Shown: positions 5,708 to 10,849 of the stretch, piece after piece | Numbering within the stretch: position 1 is the first letter of the stretch | Layout: each line of letters starts with the position of its first letter | Source: Anaerolineae bacterium | Lineage (GTDB): Bacteria; Chloroflexota; Anaerolineae; B4-G1; DUEL01 | Direction of reading: 5' to 3' | DNA length: 10,849 nucleotides | Assembly: GCA_016926575.1 (NCBI GenBank) | Contig: JAFGOJ010000106.1 | Location: forward strand, 1-10,849 | Program-made: the position numbers and the translations under genes | Notes under the pieces: generated by a model | Database searches by the model: none | What the model saw: only the letters and a program-made list of their open reading frames with translations | What the model was told of the DNA's origin: nothing

Positions 5708-6148
5708 ATGGAACAACCACAAGAGATCAACCCCCAACGCGCGACGATCGTCCTGCAAAGTGGGGATATGGACAAGGTGTACAGCACGCTGATCATCGCC
5801 AACGGAGCCCTGGCCATGGGGATGGAGGTTTCGATCTACTTCACCTTCTGGGGATTGGAGCGGCTGAAGAAGAACGGCCTGGACAAAGGCCCGCTCTCGA
5901 AGATGCACTTCCTCGGCCTGGGCAAGTGGATGGTCAAGCAGCGGATGAAGAAGGCGAACGTCGCTTCACTGGAGCGCTTGTTGCAGGACTTCAAGGAGCT
6001 GGGCGGCAAGATCATCGCCTGCGAGATGACCATGGAGATTATGGGCATCCGCCGCGAAGACCTGCGCGAGGACCTGATCGACCACTTCGGCGCAGTCGGC
6101 ACGTACGTCAACGAGGCTCGCACGTCGCAGATGACGCTGTTCGTTTGA
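5708..6148 (+). CDS. DsrE2-like (DsrE/DsrF/DrsH family) sulfur-transfer protein
   Basis: A 146-aa protein of the DsrE_2 group. The N-terminus (ATIVLQSGDMDKVYSTLIIANGA) and the hydrophobic segment VSIYFTFWGL are family-typical. A basic linker (KWMVKQRMKKANVASL) follows, then GGKIIACEMTMEIMGI with Cys105, the only cysteine and the predicted persulfide carrier. The C-terminus (GTYVNEARTSQMTLFV) is also characteristic. DsrE2 proteins occur with TusA and rhodanese in sulfur-oxidation gene clusters and can exchange sulfur with TusA; the direction of flow here is unknown. ATG 5708 has GGAGGG (5698-5703) 4 nt upstream. An in-frame TTG at 5696 is less likely because it overlaps that ribosome site. It follows tusA across a 107-nt gap holding the hairpin, and precedes the nitroreductase by 18 nt. 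Confidence 0.85.
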   Translation: MEQPQEINPQRATIVLQSGDMDKVYSTLIIANGALAMGMEVSIYFTFWGLERLKKNGLDKGPLSKMHFLGLGKWMVKQRMKKANVASLERLLQDFKELGGKIIACEMTMEIMGIRREDLREDLIDHFGAVGTYVNEARTSQMTLFV

Positions 6149-6166
6149 ACCACGAGGAGGAAGGGA

Positions 6167-6736
6167 ATGGACGTTTTCGAAGCCATCCAGGGACGCCGTA
6201 GCCCGAGTCGGTTCGAACCCCACCCCGTGCCACGGGAGATGTTGGAGAGGGTGCTGGATGCGGCAATGTGGGCCCCTTCTCCCCAGGATATGCAGAACTG
6301 GCACTTCGTCGTGCTGGGCGGGCAGGAAAAAGATACCTTTGTGACCGCCACCCAGGTCGAGTTCACCGACCTGTTGCTGTCGCTGCAAAACTCGGGGCCG
6401 TGGACCAGCGCACAGCGGACGAACTGGTTCATCAAAGCCGCCTACGAGGCCCCGGTGCTGGTTCTGGCGTTCTCGGACACGCCCGCCAGCCTGGTGCCAG
6501 ACGCGCCGCTCGCGGTCGCAGCGGCGGTGCAGAATTTGCTCCTCGCCGCCCACGCCGAGGGCCTGGCGGGGCGCTGGTTCACCGCCGGCCTGCAGACTGT
6601 CTCCGACATCGTGGCCCGTCACATCCCCGTCGGTGAGATGGAACTGGTGGGCCTGATCGTGTTGGGTTACCCCGCCGAGACCCCCACCCCATCCCCACGG
6701 CGGGAAAAACGGATCGATTGGCGGATCAGCTTTTAA
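6167..6736 (+). CDS. Nitroreductase-family FMN oxidoreductase
   Basis: A 189-aa protein of the FMN-dependent nitroreductase fold, which uses NAD(P)H or another donor on quinones, nitro compounds or flavins; the physiological substrate cannot be read from sequence. The FMN phosphate-binding start is IQGRRSPSRF (Arg10, Arg11, Ser12, Arg15). A middle motif is WAPSPQDMQNWHFVVL, the helix PLAVAAAVQNLLLAAHAEGLAGRWF follows, and the C-terminal LVGLIVLGYPAETP is typical. The length is normal for a single-domain member. There is no cysteine and no fused ferredoxin domain. GAGGAGG (6154-6160) precedes ATG 6167 by 6 nt. The gene sits in a co-directional run of redox genes, 17 nt before the next start. 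Confidence 0.88.
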   Translation: MDVFEAIQGRRSPSRFEPHPVPREMLERVLDAAMWAPSPQDMQNWHFVVLGGQEKDTFVTATQVEFTDLLLSLQNSGPWTSAQRTNWFIKAAYEAPVLVLAFSDTPASLVPDAPLAVAAAVQNLLLAAHAEGLAGRWFTAGLQTVSDIVARHIPVGEMELVGLIVLGYPAETPTPSPRREKRIDWRISF

Positions 6737-6753
6737 GGAAAGGAGAGTTTACG

Positions 6754-6927
6754 ATGGAAGAACCCAAGAATTGGTGGAAGTGTTCCAACTGCGGCTACAC
6801 GCTTCAGGCGCCCACCCCGCCGGAAACCTGCCCGAGCTGCAAGGAGAAGTGCATCTTCATCGACGCAACCTGCTACACGCCGGAGTGTGGCGGGCCGGGT
6901 CAAATCGACCCACAAATCGGTCGCTAA
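6754..6927 (+). CDS. Small Cys-rich rubredoxin-like protein
   Basis: A 57-aa protein whose N-terminal part is a minimal rubredoxin-like metal site of the kind found at rubrerythrin C-termini: WKCSNCGYTL (Cys10, Cys13) and ETCPSCKEKC (Cys26, Cys29). It should bind one Fe or Zn. Beyond this site it has three more cysteines, Cys33, Cys40 and Cys45, in KEKC, ATCYTPECGGPG. Standard rubredoxins lack these. They may form a second metal site, a disulfide, or a contact surface. I recall similar stand-alone proteins in anaerobes but cannot name a family. AAAGGAGAG before ATG 6754 is a strong ribosome site, which rules out the longer in-frame start at 6718 inside the nitroreductase gene. The stop codon overlaps the ribosome site of the glutaredoxin-like gene. 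Confidence 0.8.
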   Translation: MEEPKNWWKCSNCGYTLQAPTPPETCPSCKEKCIFIDATCYTPECGGPGQIDPQIGR

Positions 6928-6937
6928 GGAGGAAGCT

Positions 6938-7228
6938 ATGCCCGAAGCCCAAGGCAGTGTACCGGGATCGAAAAACGCCCACAAGGTGATGCTCTATGCC
7001 ATCTCGACGTGCGGCTGGTGTCGCCGCACCCGGCAGTTTCTGGAAGACCAAGACGTCGCGTTCGATTACGTCTACATGGATTTGATCAAGGGACAGGAAC
7101 GCGAAGCGGCATTGGAAGTGGTGCGCCGCTGGAACCCCGCCACGTCTTTCCCCACCCTGGTGGTGGATGACGCACAGGCAGTGGTCGGTTACCGCGTGCC
7201 AGACATTCAGGAGGTGTTGGGACTGTGA
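6938..7228 (+). CDS. Glutaredoxin-like thiol oxidoreductase (CGWC)
   Basis: A 96-aa protein of the glutaredoxin/NrdH fold. After a polar extension of about 15 residues comes the first strand and the active site, KVMLYAISTCGWCRRTRQFL, with Cys25 and Cys28 as CGWC. The cis-Pro motif is SFPTLVVDD, where glutaredoxins usually have TVP. CGWC replaces the usual CPYC/CPHC, so redox potential and partner are likely to differ from classical Grx. It may be reduced by the FTR-rubredoxin protein whose gene overlaps it by 4 nt (GTGA), a strong hint of partnership. The ribosome site TAAGGAGG overlaps the upstream stop. ATG 6938 is preferred to the in-frame start at 6887, which lies inside the rubredoxin-like gene. 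Confidence 0.88.
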   Translation: MPEAQGSVPGSKNAHKVMLYAISTCGWCRRTRQFLEDQDVAFDYVYMDLIKGQEREAALEVVRRWNPATSFPTLVVDDAQAVVGYRVPDIQEVLGL

Positions 7229-7734
7229 GCGATGACATCCGCATTTCAGATGCACAGATCGACGCGCTCTACGAGCGCCTGAACCAGGAGGCCGAGGCCG
7301 CCGGATACCACCTCAACACAGACACCGAGCTCGTCCGCGTGCTGCTGGAAGGCCTCCTGGTCAACGAGCAGAGATACGGCTATTGGTCCTGTCCCTGCCG
7401 CCTGGCCACCGGGGAGCGCGAGCAAGACCTGGACATCATCTGCCCGTGCGACTACCGCGACCCCGACCTGCTCGACTGGGGGGCATGTTACTGCGCCCTC
7501 TACGTCTCCGACGAGGTGCTGAGCGGCGAGAAGGAACCGGGTCCCGTGCCGGAGCGGCGCGGGGCCGAGACCCACGCCGCAGACGACCACGAAGAAGAAT
7601 TCGTCGGCTTCACCCGCAGCGGTATCCCCGTCTGGCGCTGCAAGGTCTGCGGCTACCTGTGCGCCCGCCCGCGCCCGCCGCACAAGTGCCCCATCTGCAA
7701 AGCCGACCAGGACCGCTTCGAGCGTTTCGCGTAA
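7225..7734 (+). CDS. Ferredoxin:thioredoxin reductase catalytic subunit fused to rubredoxin domain
   Basis: A 169-aa two-domain protein. Residues 1-100 are the FTR catalytic (beta) chain. The cysteine pairs are C56-P-C58, C73-P-C75 and C88-Y-C90; the spacings are 14 and 12 residues against 16 and 8 in spinach, as expected of non-photosynthetic FTR. They should supply the ligands of a [4Fe-4S] cluster plus a redox-active disulfide. DLDIICPCDYRDPD and CYCALYVS are strong family motifs. After an acidic linker (about 100-128), residues 135-169 form a rubredoxin-like domain with C139-x-x-C142 and C155-x-x-C158. FTR passes electrons from reduced ferredoxin to a disulfide protein; here the rubredoxin may be an internal electron entry or exit. 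No FTR variable subunit is visible. Translation starts at GTG 7225, overlapping the glutaredoxin-like stop, with AGGAGG at 7209-7214. Confidence 0.92.
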   Translation: MSDDIRISDAQIDALYERLNQEAEAAGYHLNTDTELVRVLLEGLLVNEQRYGYWSCPCRLATGEREQDLDIICPCDYRDPDLLDWGACYCALYVSDEVLSGEKEPGPVPERRGAETHAADDHEEEFVGFTRSGIPVWRCKVCGYLCARPRPPHKCPICKADQDRFERFA

Positions 7735-7748
7735 CTGACATAAAAATA

Positions 7749-7806
7749 GCCACGAATTAACACGAATTGTCACGAATAATGGCTGGAATTCGTGTTAATT
7801 CGTGGC
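7749..7806. repeat. Perfect 20-bp inverted repeat with internal 10-nt periodic CACGAAT motif
   Basis: The arm GCCACGAATTAACACGAATT (7749-7768) is the exact reverse complement of 7787-7806, with an 18-nt spacer. Within it CACGAAT starts at 7751, 7761 and 7771, one per helical turn. It is much more AT-rich than the surrounding genes. From memory, CACGAATTAACACGAATT-type sequences are scattered in intergenic regions of diverse bacteria, so this is probably a dispersed REP/MITE-like element. In the transcript it would form a long hairpin between the FTR and rubrerythrin-like genes and could attenuate or protect RNA. No T-tract follows (AAAAGAAAT), so + strand intrinsic termination is unlikely. 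Confidence 0.8.
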
Positions 7807-7852
7807 AAAAGAAATCGTATTCGCATAAAACCCAACGTAAGGAGAACGATCA

Positions 7853-8401
7853 ATGGACTGGAACACCCCCAAAGGCATATTGCGACGCGGTATGAGCCTG
7901 GAACGAGATGGCTACCGCTTCTACACCCAGGTGGCCGAGCGCGCCTCCAGCGAGCGCGGCAAAGAAATGTTCCTCGACCTGGCCGCCCAGGAAAAGGACC
8001 ACCTGCACCTGCTCCTGGCCGAGTACCAGGCCCTGGAGGAAGGGCGTCCCTGGCTGTCCTACAAAGAAGCAATGGCCGCCGACATCCCCCTCGACCCCGC
8101 TGCCCCCGACCTGCCGGGCGAAGAACCGCCCGACCCCTACCCTGTCTTCACGCCAGACCGCGAGGTCTCGCTGGAAAACGACATCGCCGCTCTCGAATAC
8201 GGCCTGGACACCGAGCGCATCAGCCGCGAACTCTACGCGCAGGGCGCTGACGCCACCGACGACGCACACGCCAAAGCAGCCTACGCCTTCCTCGTCCACC
8301 AGGAAGAGAAGCACTACCAGCTCCTGCAGAACACGCACGAGTACCTGACCCAGAACGAGACCTGGTGGGACAGTGAGGAATATCCCTTCTTCACCGGGTA
8401 A
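7853..8401 (+). CDS. Rubrerythrin/ferritin-like diiron protein without rubredoxin domain
   Basis: A 182-aa four-helix-bundle protein of the rubrerythrin-like (COG1633 type) ferritin superfamily. Candidate diiron ligands are Glu17 in SLERDGYRFY, Glu47-x-x-His50 in AAQEKDHLHLL, Glu115 or Glu121 in ALEYGLDTERIS, and Glu151-x-x-His154 in HQEEKHYQLL. A Pro-rich linker (about 78-103) joins the two helical pairs. There is no cysteine and no rubredoxin domain, so any electron donor must come in trans; rubredoxin-like proteins are encoded nearby. Family members reduce peroxide or store and handle iron, and which applies here is unknown. AAGGAGA (7839-7845) precedes the ATG. The gene follows the 20-bp inverted repeat and may start a new transcript, but I could not find a convincing promoter. 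Confidence 0.85.
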   Translation: MDWNTPKGILRRGMSLERDGYRFYTQVAERASSERGKEMFLDLAAQEKDHLHLLLAEYQALEEGRPWLSYKEAMAADIPLDPAAPDLPGEEPPDPYPVFTPDREVSLENDIAALEYGLDTERISRELYAQGADATDDAHAKAAYAFLVHQEEKHYQLLQNTHEYLTQNETWWDSEEYPFFTG

Positions 8402-8405
8402 TCGC

Positions 8406-9134
8406 ATGAAACCAGGCGCCGGCGACGCGTTCCAGAGCGAGACGAAATACGAGCGCGGCAGCCTCCCACGCGGCTATCTCGACTGGGCCGCCAAGCCGGC
8501 GACCTACAAGGCGTATCCAGACGCGGTCAGAATCCAGTTGAGCGCGCCGCAGACGGATGGCGGCGCGCCATTGATGGCCGTGCTCCAGCAGCGACGCAGT
8601 TGCCGCCGCTTCCAACCCGTCCCTCTGCCAGAAACCGAACTGTCCCAACTCCTGTGGGCCGCCCAAGGCATCACCCTGTCGACGCGGGACGTCGGGTTCA
8701 GGACCGCGCCCTCTGCCGGTGCGCTCTATCCGGTGGAGACGTACCTGGCGCTCAACGCCGTCGAACACATCCCGCCCGGCATCTACCACTACGCCGTCGA
8801 GACGCACGAGCTGGAACAGATCAGGCTGGGCGACGTCCGGCGCGACGTCGCCCGGGCCGCGCTCGACCAGGGGATGGCGGCCCAGGCAGCCGTCGTCTTC
8901 GTCTGGACGGCCGTCTTCCCCCGCTCGAAGTGGAAGTACAAGCAGCGCGCCTACCGCTACGTCTACCTCGATGCCGGGCACATCGCCCAGAACGTCGCCC
9001 TGGCTGCCGTGGCCCTAAACCTGGGCAGTTGCCAGATCGCCGCGCTCTACGACGACGAGTTGAACGACCTGCTCGGCGTGGACGGCGAAGAAGAAAGCGC
9101 CATCTATATGACCGTCGTCGGAAGACCGCTATAA
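8406..9134 (+). CDS. SagB/ThcOx-type nitroreductase-fold oxidoreductase
   Basis: A 242-aa FMN protein of the SagB-type dehydrogenase group. Strong motifs are LQQRRSCRRFQPVPL (FMN-binding Arg63, Arg64, Ser65), LSQLLWAAQGIT, RTAPSAGALYPVETYLAL, PPGIYHYAVETHEL, KYKQRAYRYVYLDAGHIAQN and LNLGSCQIAALYDDELNDLLG. In toxin and peptide clusters such enzymes oxidise azolines to azoles, but there is no YcaO cyclodehydratase or precursor peptide here. Many stand-alone members exist in anaerobes without known substrate. The start is uncertain. ATG 8406 lies 4 nt after the previous stop but lacks a good ribosome site; an in-frame GTG at 8373 would overlap the previous gene and adds 11 residues. The next gene starts 10 nt downstream, so this is part of an operon. 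Confidence 0.87.
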   Translation: MKPGAGDAFQSETKYERGSLPRGYLDWAAKPATYKAYPDAVRIQLSAPQTDGGAPLMAVLQQRRSCRRFQPVPLPETELSQLLWAAQGITLSTRDVGFRTAPSAGALYPVETYLALNAVEHIPPGIYHYAVETHELEQIRLGDVRRDVARAALDQGMAAQAAVVFVWTAVFPRSKWKYKQRAYRYVYLDAGHIAQNVALAAVALNLGSCQIAALYDDELNDLLGVDGEEESAIYMTVVGRPL

Positions 9135-9144
9135 GGAGGCGTGT

Positions 9145-9501
9145 ATGAGCGAAAAAGTTGCCATCTTTCTATTAGCCGGACCGGAAATGCCCTGCCGCAT
9201 GATCCACACGTTCATCTGGGCACTCGACATCGTCGAGCAAGGCGGCGAGGCGAAAATCGTCCTGGAAGGCGAAGCCCCGCGCTGGCTGCTGGTGCTCCCC
9301 GACCCCGAACACGGCCGCCACAAGCTCTACCAGCGCGTCAAAGAGCTGGGCCTGATCGACGCGGTCTGTAAGGCCTGCGCCATCCAGGCCCAGGCGCTCG
9401 ATGCTGCGGCCGAAGAAGGGCTGCCCATCGTCTACGATGCCTCGGGCCACGTCAGCCTGGCCGCCTACGTCGAACGAGGCTACCACGTCGTGATGCTGTG
9501 A
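9145..9501 (+). CDS. DsrE-family-like protein with CxxC motif
   Basis: A 118-aa small alpha/beta protein resembling the DsrE/DsrF superfamily. It has an N-terminal hydrophobic strand (KVAIFLLAG), then HTFIWALDIVEQGGEAKIVL, the cysteine motif VCKACAIQAQAL (Cys75, Cys78), GLPIVYDASGHVSLAAYV, and a C-terminal strand ending GYHVVML. A conserved Cys in this position of related proteins is proposed to carry sulfur. Here a CxxC pair could be a redox disulfide, a persulfide site or a metal site. Function is not established for this subgroup. AAGGAGG (9133-9139) overlaps the stop of the SagB-like gene, so the two are co-translated neighbours. It differs clearly from the DsrE2-like protein at 5708, which has one Cys. 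Confidence 0.72.
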   Translation: MSEKVAIFLLAGPEMPCRMIHTFIWALDIVEQGGEAKIVLEGEAPRWLLVLPDPEHGRHKLYQRVKELGLIDAVCKACAIQAQALDAAAEEGLPIVYDASGHVSLAAYVERGYHVVML

Positions 9502-9519
9502 GCATCGAAGGAGCCACCC

Positions 9520-9948
9520 ATGGGTGAGAAAATTATTGTCCGCCAGAACCGTCACTTCGAGACGGACATCCTGGCCCAAGACCCACACCATCCCGAAGAC
9601 CTGACGTTCCACTCCGTCGAGGCCGTCTACCACCTGACGCCCTACGGGATGATGCTGTCGGGCCTGGGCTCGTGCACCGCCATCGTCCTCCATACCTACG
9701 CCCAGAACCACGGCCTGCCCCTGGACGAGGTCGAGCTGCACCTGGTCTACGAGCGCGTCTTCGAAGACGACTGCCAGGAGTGCGAGTCGATCCAAGAATA
9801 CCGCGAGCAGATCGTGGAGACCATCGCGCTGACCGGCGACCTCACACCGGAGCAGAAGCAGCGCCTCTTCGCGGTCTCCCGCCACTGCCCGATCCACAAG
9901 CTGATGGTGCACGGGATCGAGATCGATTCCCGCCTGGACGCCGATTGA
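9520..9948 (+). CDS. OsmC/Ohr-family peroxidase-like protein
   Basis: A 142-aa protein of the OsmC/Ohr fold, whose members reduce organic hydroperoxides with a pair of cysteines that form a disulfide in the cycle. The two family cysteines are present: Cys52 in SGLGSCTAIVLHTYA and Cys123 in SRHCPIHKLM. A second pair, C85-Q-E-C88, lies between them and is not a usual OsmC feature. It might bind metal or serve as an additional thiol switch. The length matches the family. GAAGGAG precedes ATG 9520, 18 nt after the DsrE-like gene. Known OsmC-type proteins use thiols such as lipoyl groups or thioredoxin-like donors, so the thiol systems encoded upstream are plausible reductants (inference). Confidence 0.85.
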   Translation: MGEKIIVRQNRHFETDILAQDPHHPEDLTFHSVEAVYHLTPYGMMLSGLGSCTAIVLHTYAQNHGLPLDEVELHLVYERVFEDDCQECESIQEYREQIVETIALTGDLTPEQKQRLFAVSRHCPIHKLMVHGIEIDSRLDAD

Positions 9949-9971
9949 TTGACAGAAAAGGAGAAACCTCT

Positions 9972-10849
9972 ATGATCCAAAACGATGTGACCATCCGCAT
10001 TGGCGGTGAGGCCGGCATGGGGCTCGATTCGAGCGGCGCCGGGTTTTGCAAGGCCCTGACGCGCGGCGGGCTCTACACTTTCGGCTTGCCCGACTATTAC
10101 TCGCGCATCCGCGGCGGCCACAACTTCTTCTCCATCCGTGTTGCGCACCAGCCCCTCACCTGCGACGCCGAACCGGTGCACCTCCTGCTGGCACTCGATG
10201 TCGAGACAATCCGCCGCCACGTCGACGCCATCGTCGAAGGCGGGGCCGTCGTCTACGACGAAGCAGAAGCCATTCCCGACGAACTGCGCCGCCCCGGCGT
10301 CCAGTTCTTCCCCGTGCCCCTCAGCGCCCTGGCCGAAGAGACCGGCGGGCGGGACGTGATGCGCAACACGCTGGCGTTGGGCGTCGCCGCCGGCCTGATG
10401 CGCTTCGACGCCACGTACCTGGAGAGCATCATCCGCGACAACTTCGCCCGCAAGGGACAGGCCGTGGTCGACGCGAACCTGCGCGTGGTACAGGCCGGCG
10501 TCGAAGCAAGCCGCACCTTCCAGGCCGACTTTCCCTTCCGTATGGAAGCGGTCCCCAACGCGCCGCGCCGGCTGGTGCTGAATGGCACCGAAGCCTTCTC
10601 GATGGGGGCGCTGGCGGGCGGCTGCCGCTTCGTCGCCGCGTACCCCATGACCCCCGGCTCGCCGGTACTGCACTGGATCGCCGCCCGCGCCGACACGTAC
10701 GGCGTGGCCACCAAACACGCCGAGGACGAGCTCGCCGCGATCAATATGGCCATCGGCGCGGCCTTCGTGGGCGCGCGCGCCCTGGTGCCCACCTCCGGCG
10801 GCGGCTTCTCGCTCATGGTCGAGGGGTTGGGACTGGCGGGCATCACCGA
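9972..10849 (+). CDS. 2-oxoacid:ferredoxin oxidoreductase, fused gamma-alpha subunit (partial, 3' end missing)
   Basis: Translation from ATG 9972 (AAAGGAG at 9957-9963) stays open to the window end: 292 complete codons, so the gene is truncated only by the window. Residues 1-190 are the gamma-type domain (RIGGEAGMGLDSSG, GLPDYYSRIRGGHNFFSIR). From about 200 the alpha subunit pyrimidine-binding domain begins (LNGTEAFSMGAL, AAYPMTPGSPVLHW, KHAEDELAAINMAIGAAF, PTSGGGFSLMVEGLGLAG). This order is that of fused KorA-type alpha subunits, which work with a separate TPP-binding beta subunit, presumably encoded just beyond the window. The complex decarboxylates a 2-oxoacid with CoA and reduces ferredoxin; the substrate (2-oxoglutarate, pyruvate or other) cannot be decided from this part. 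It could supply reduced ferredoxin to the FTR encoded upstream. Confidence 0.92.
   Translation, partial: MIQNDVTIRIGGEAGMGLDSSGAGFCKALTRGGLYTFGLPDYYSRIRGGHNFFSIRVAHQPLTCDAEPVHLLLALDVETIRRHVDAIVEGGAVVYDEAEAIPDELRRPGVQFFPVPLSALAEETGGRDVMRNTLALGVAAGLMRFDATYLESIIRDNFARKGQAVVDANLRVVQAGVEASRTFQADFPFRMEAVPNAPRRLVLNGTEAFSMGALAGGCRFVAAYPMTPGSPVLHWIAARADTYGVATKHAEDELAAINMAIGAAFVGARALVPTSGGGFSLMVEGLGLAGIT

Noticed and set aside
5681..5709. TTGCAA, 17-nt spacer, TAAAAT as a promoter for the DsrE2-like gene
   Set aside because: The -10 box overlaps the ATG at 5708 and the ribosome site lies inside the spacer, so a transcript from it would lack the start codon.
7749..7806. CRISPR array or tRNA-like element at the CACGAAT repeats
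   Set aside because: There are only three short motif copies with a 10-nt period and no spacers, and the arms form a single simple hairpin without tRNA features.
8406..9134. RiPP azole biosynthesis cluster based on the SagB-like enzyme
   Set aside because: No YcaO cyclodehydratase, E1-like protein, precursor peptide or exporter is present among the neighbours.
9747..10718. 323-codon open frame on the - strand opposite the OsmC and 2-oxoacid oxidoreductase genes
   Set aside because: The + strand translation is a clear gamma-alpha fusion with family motifs and a ribosome site; the antisense frame has none.

Overview
The window is a GC-rich bacterial chromosome segment with tightly packed genes, mostly ATG starts and strong AGGAGG-type ribosome sites. 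The gene content fits an anaerobic or microaerophilic, peptidoglycan-making bacterium: 2-oxoacid:ferredoxin oxidoreductase, catalytic ferredoxin:thioredoxin reductase, rubredoxin domains, ferritin-like proteins and sulfur-relay proteins. Chloroflexota (Anaerolineae-like) is my best guess. It rests on protein style and on the dispersed-type hairpin repeats; no marker gene in the window proves it.

Layout: (1) 2-69, two adjacent hairpin repeats. (2) 110-1390, murA (+), with Asp in place of the catalytic Cys. (3) 1414-2841, a membrane-anchored class A beta-lactamase-like serine hydrolase (-), convergent with murA. (4) 2842-3007, a divergent promoter region with a good sigma70-type promoter on each strand. 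(5) 3008-5600, an iron-sulfur module: NifS/IscS-like protein, ferritin, IscU with a C-terminal MIP18/DUF59-like domain, and TusA, ending at a hairpin. (6) 5708-7734, a redox/sulfur module: DsrE2-like protein, nitroreductase, small Cys-rich rubredoxin-like protein, glutaredoxin-like protein, and an FTR catalytic subunit fused to rubredoxin. (7) 7749-7806, a perfect 20-bp inverted repeat. (8) 7853 to the end: rubrerythrin-like diiron protein, SagB/ThcOx-type oxidoreductase, a second DsrE-like protein, an OsmC-family protein, and the start of a fused gamma-alpha 2-oxoacid:ferredoxin oxidoreductase that runs off the window.

The most unusual feature is the IscS-like protein. It keeps the mobile-loop cysteine (Cys326) but has Thr where the PLP-binding lysine should be, Asp for the PLP-stacking His, and His for the PLP-contacting Gln. 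It is therefore unlikely to be a normal cysteine desulfurase, yet it sits with a complete three-Cys IscU, ferritin and TusA. My hypothesis is a PLP-independent iron-sulfur assembly module. Ferritin would supply or buffer iron. Sulfur would arrive as sulfide or as persulfide carried by TusA and DsrE-family proteins. The downstream rubredoxin, glutaredoxin, FTR and diiron proteins would provide thiol redox balance and oxygen protection, with the 2-oxoacid oxidoreductase as a source of reduced ferredoxin. The gene identities are well supported; the integrated pathway is inference.
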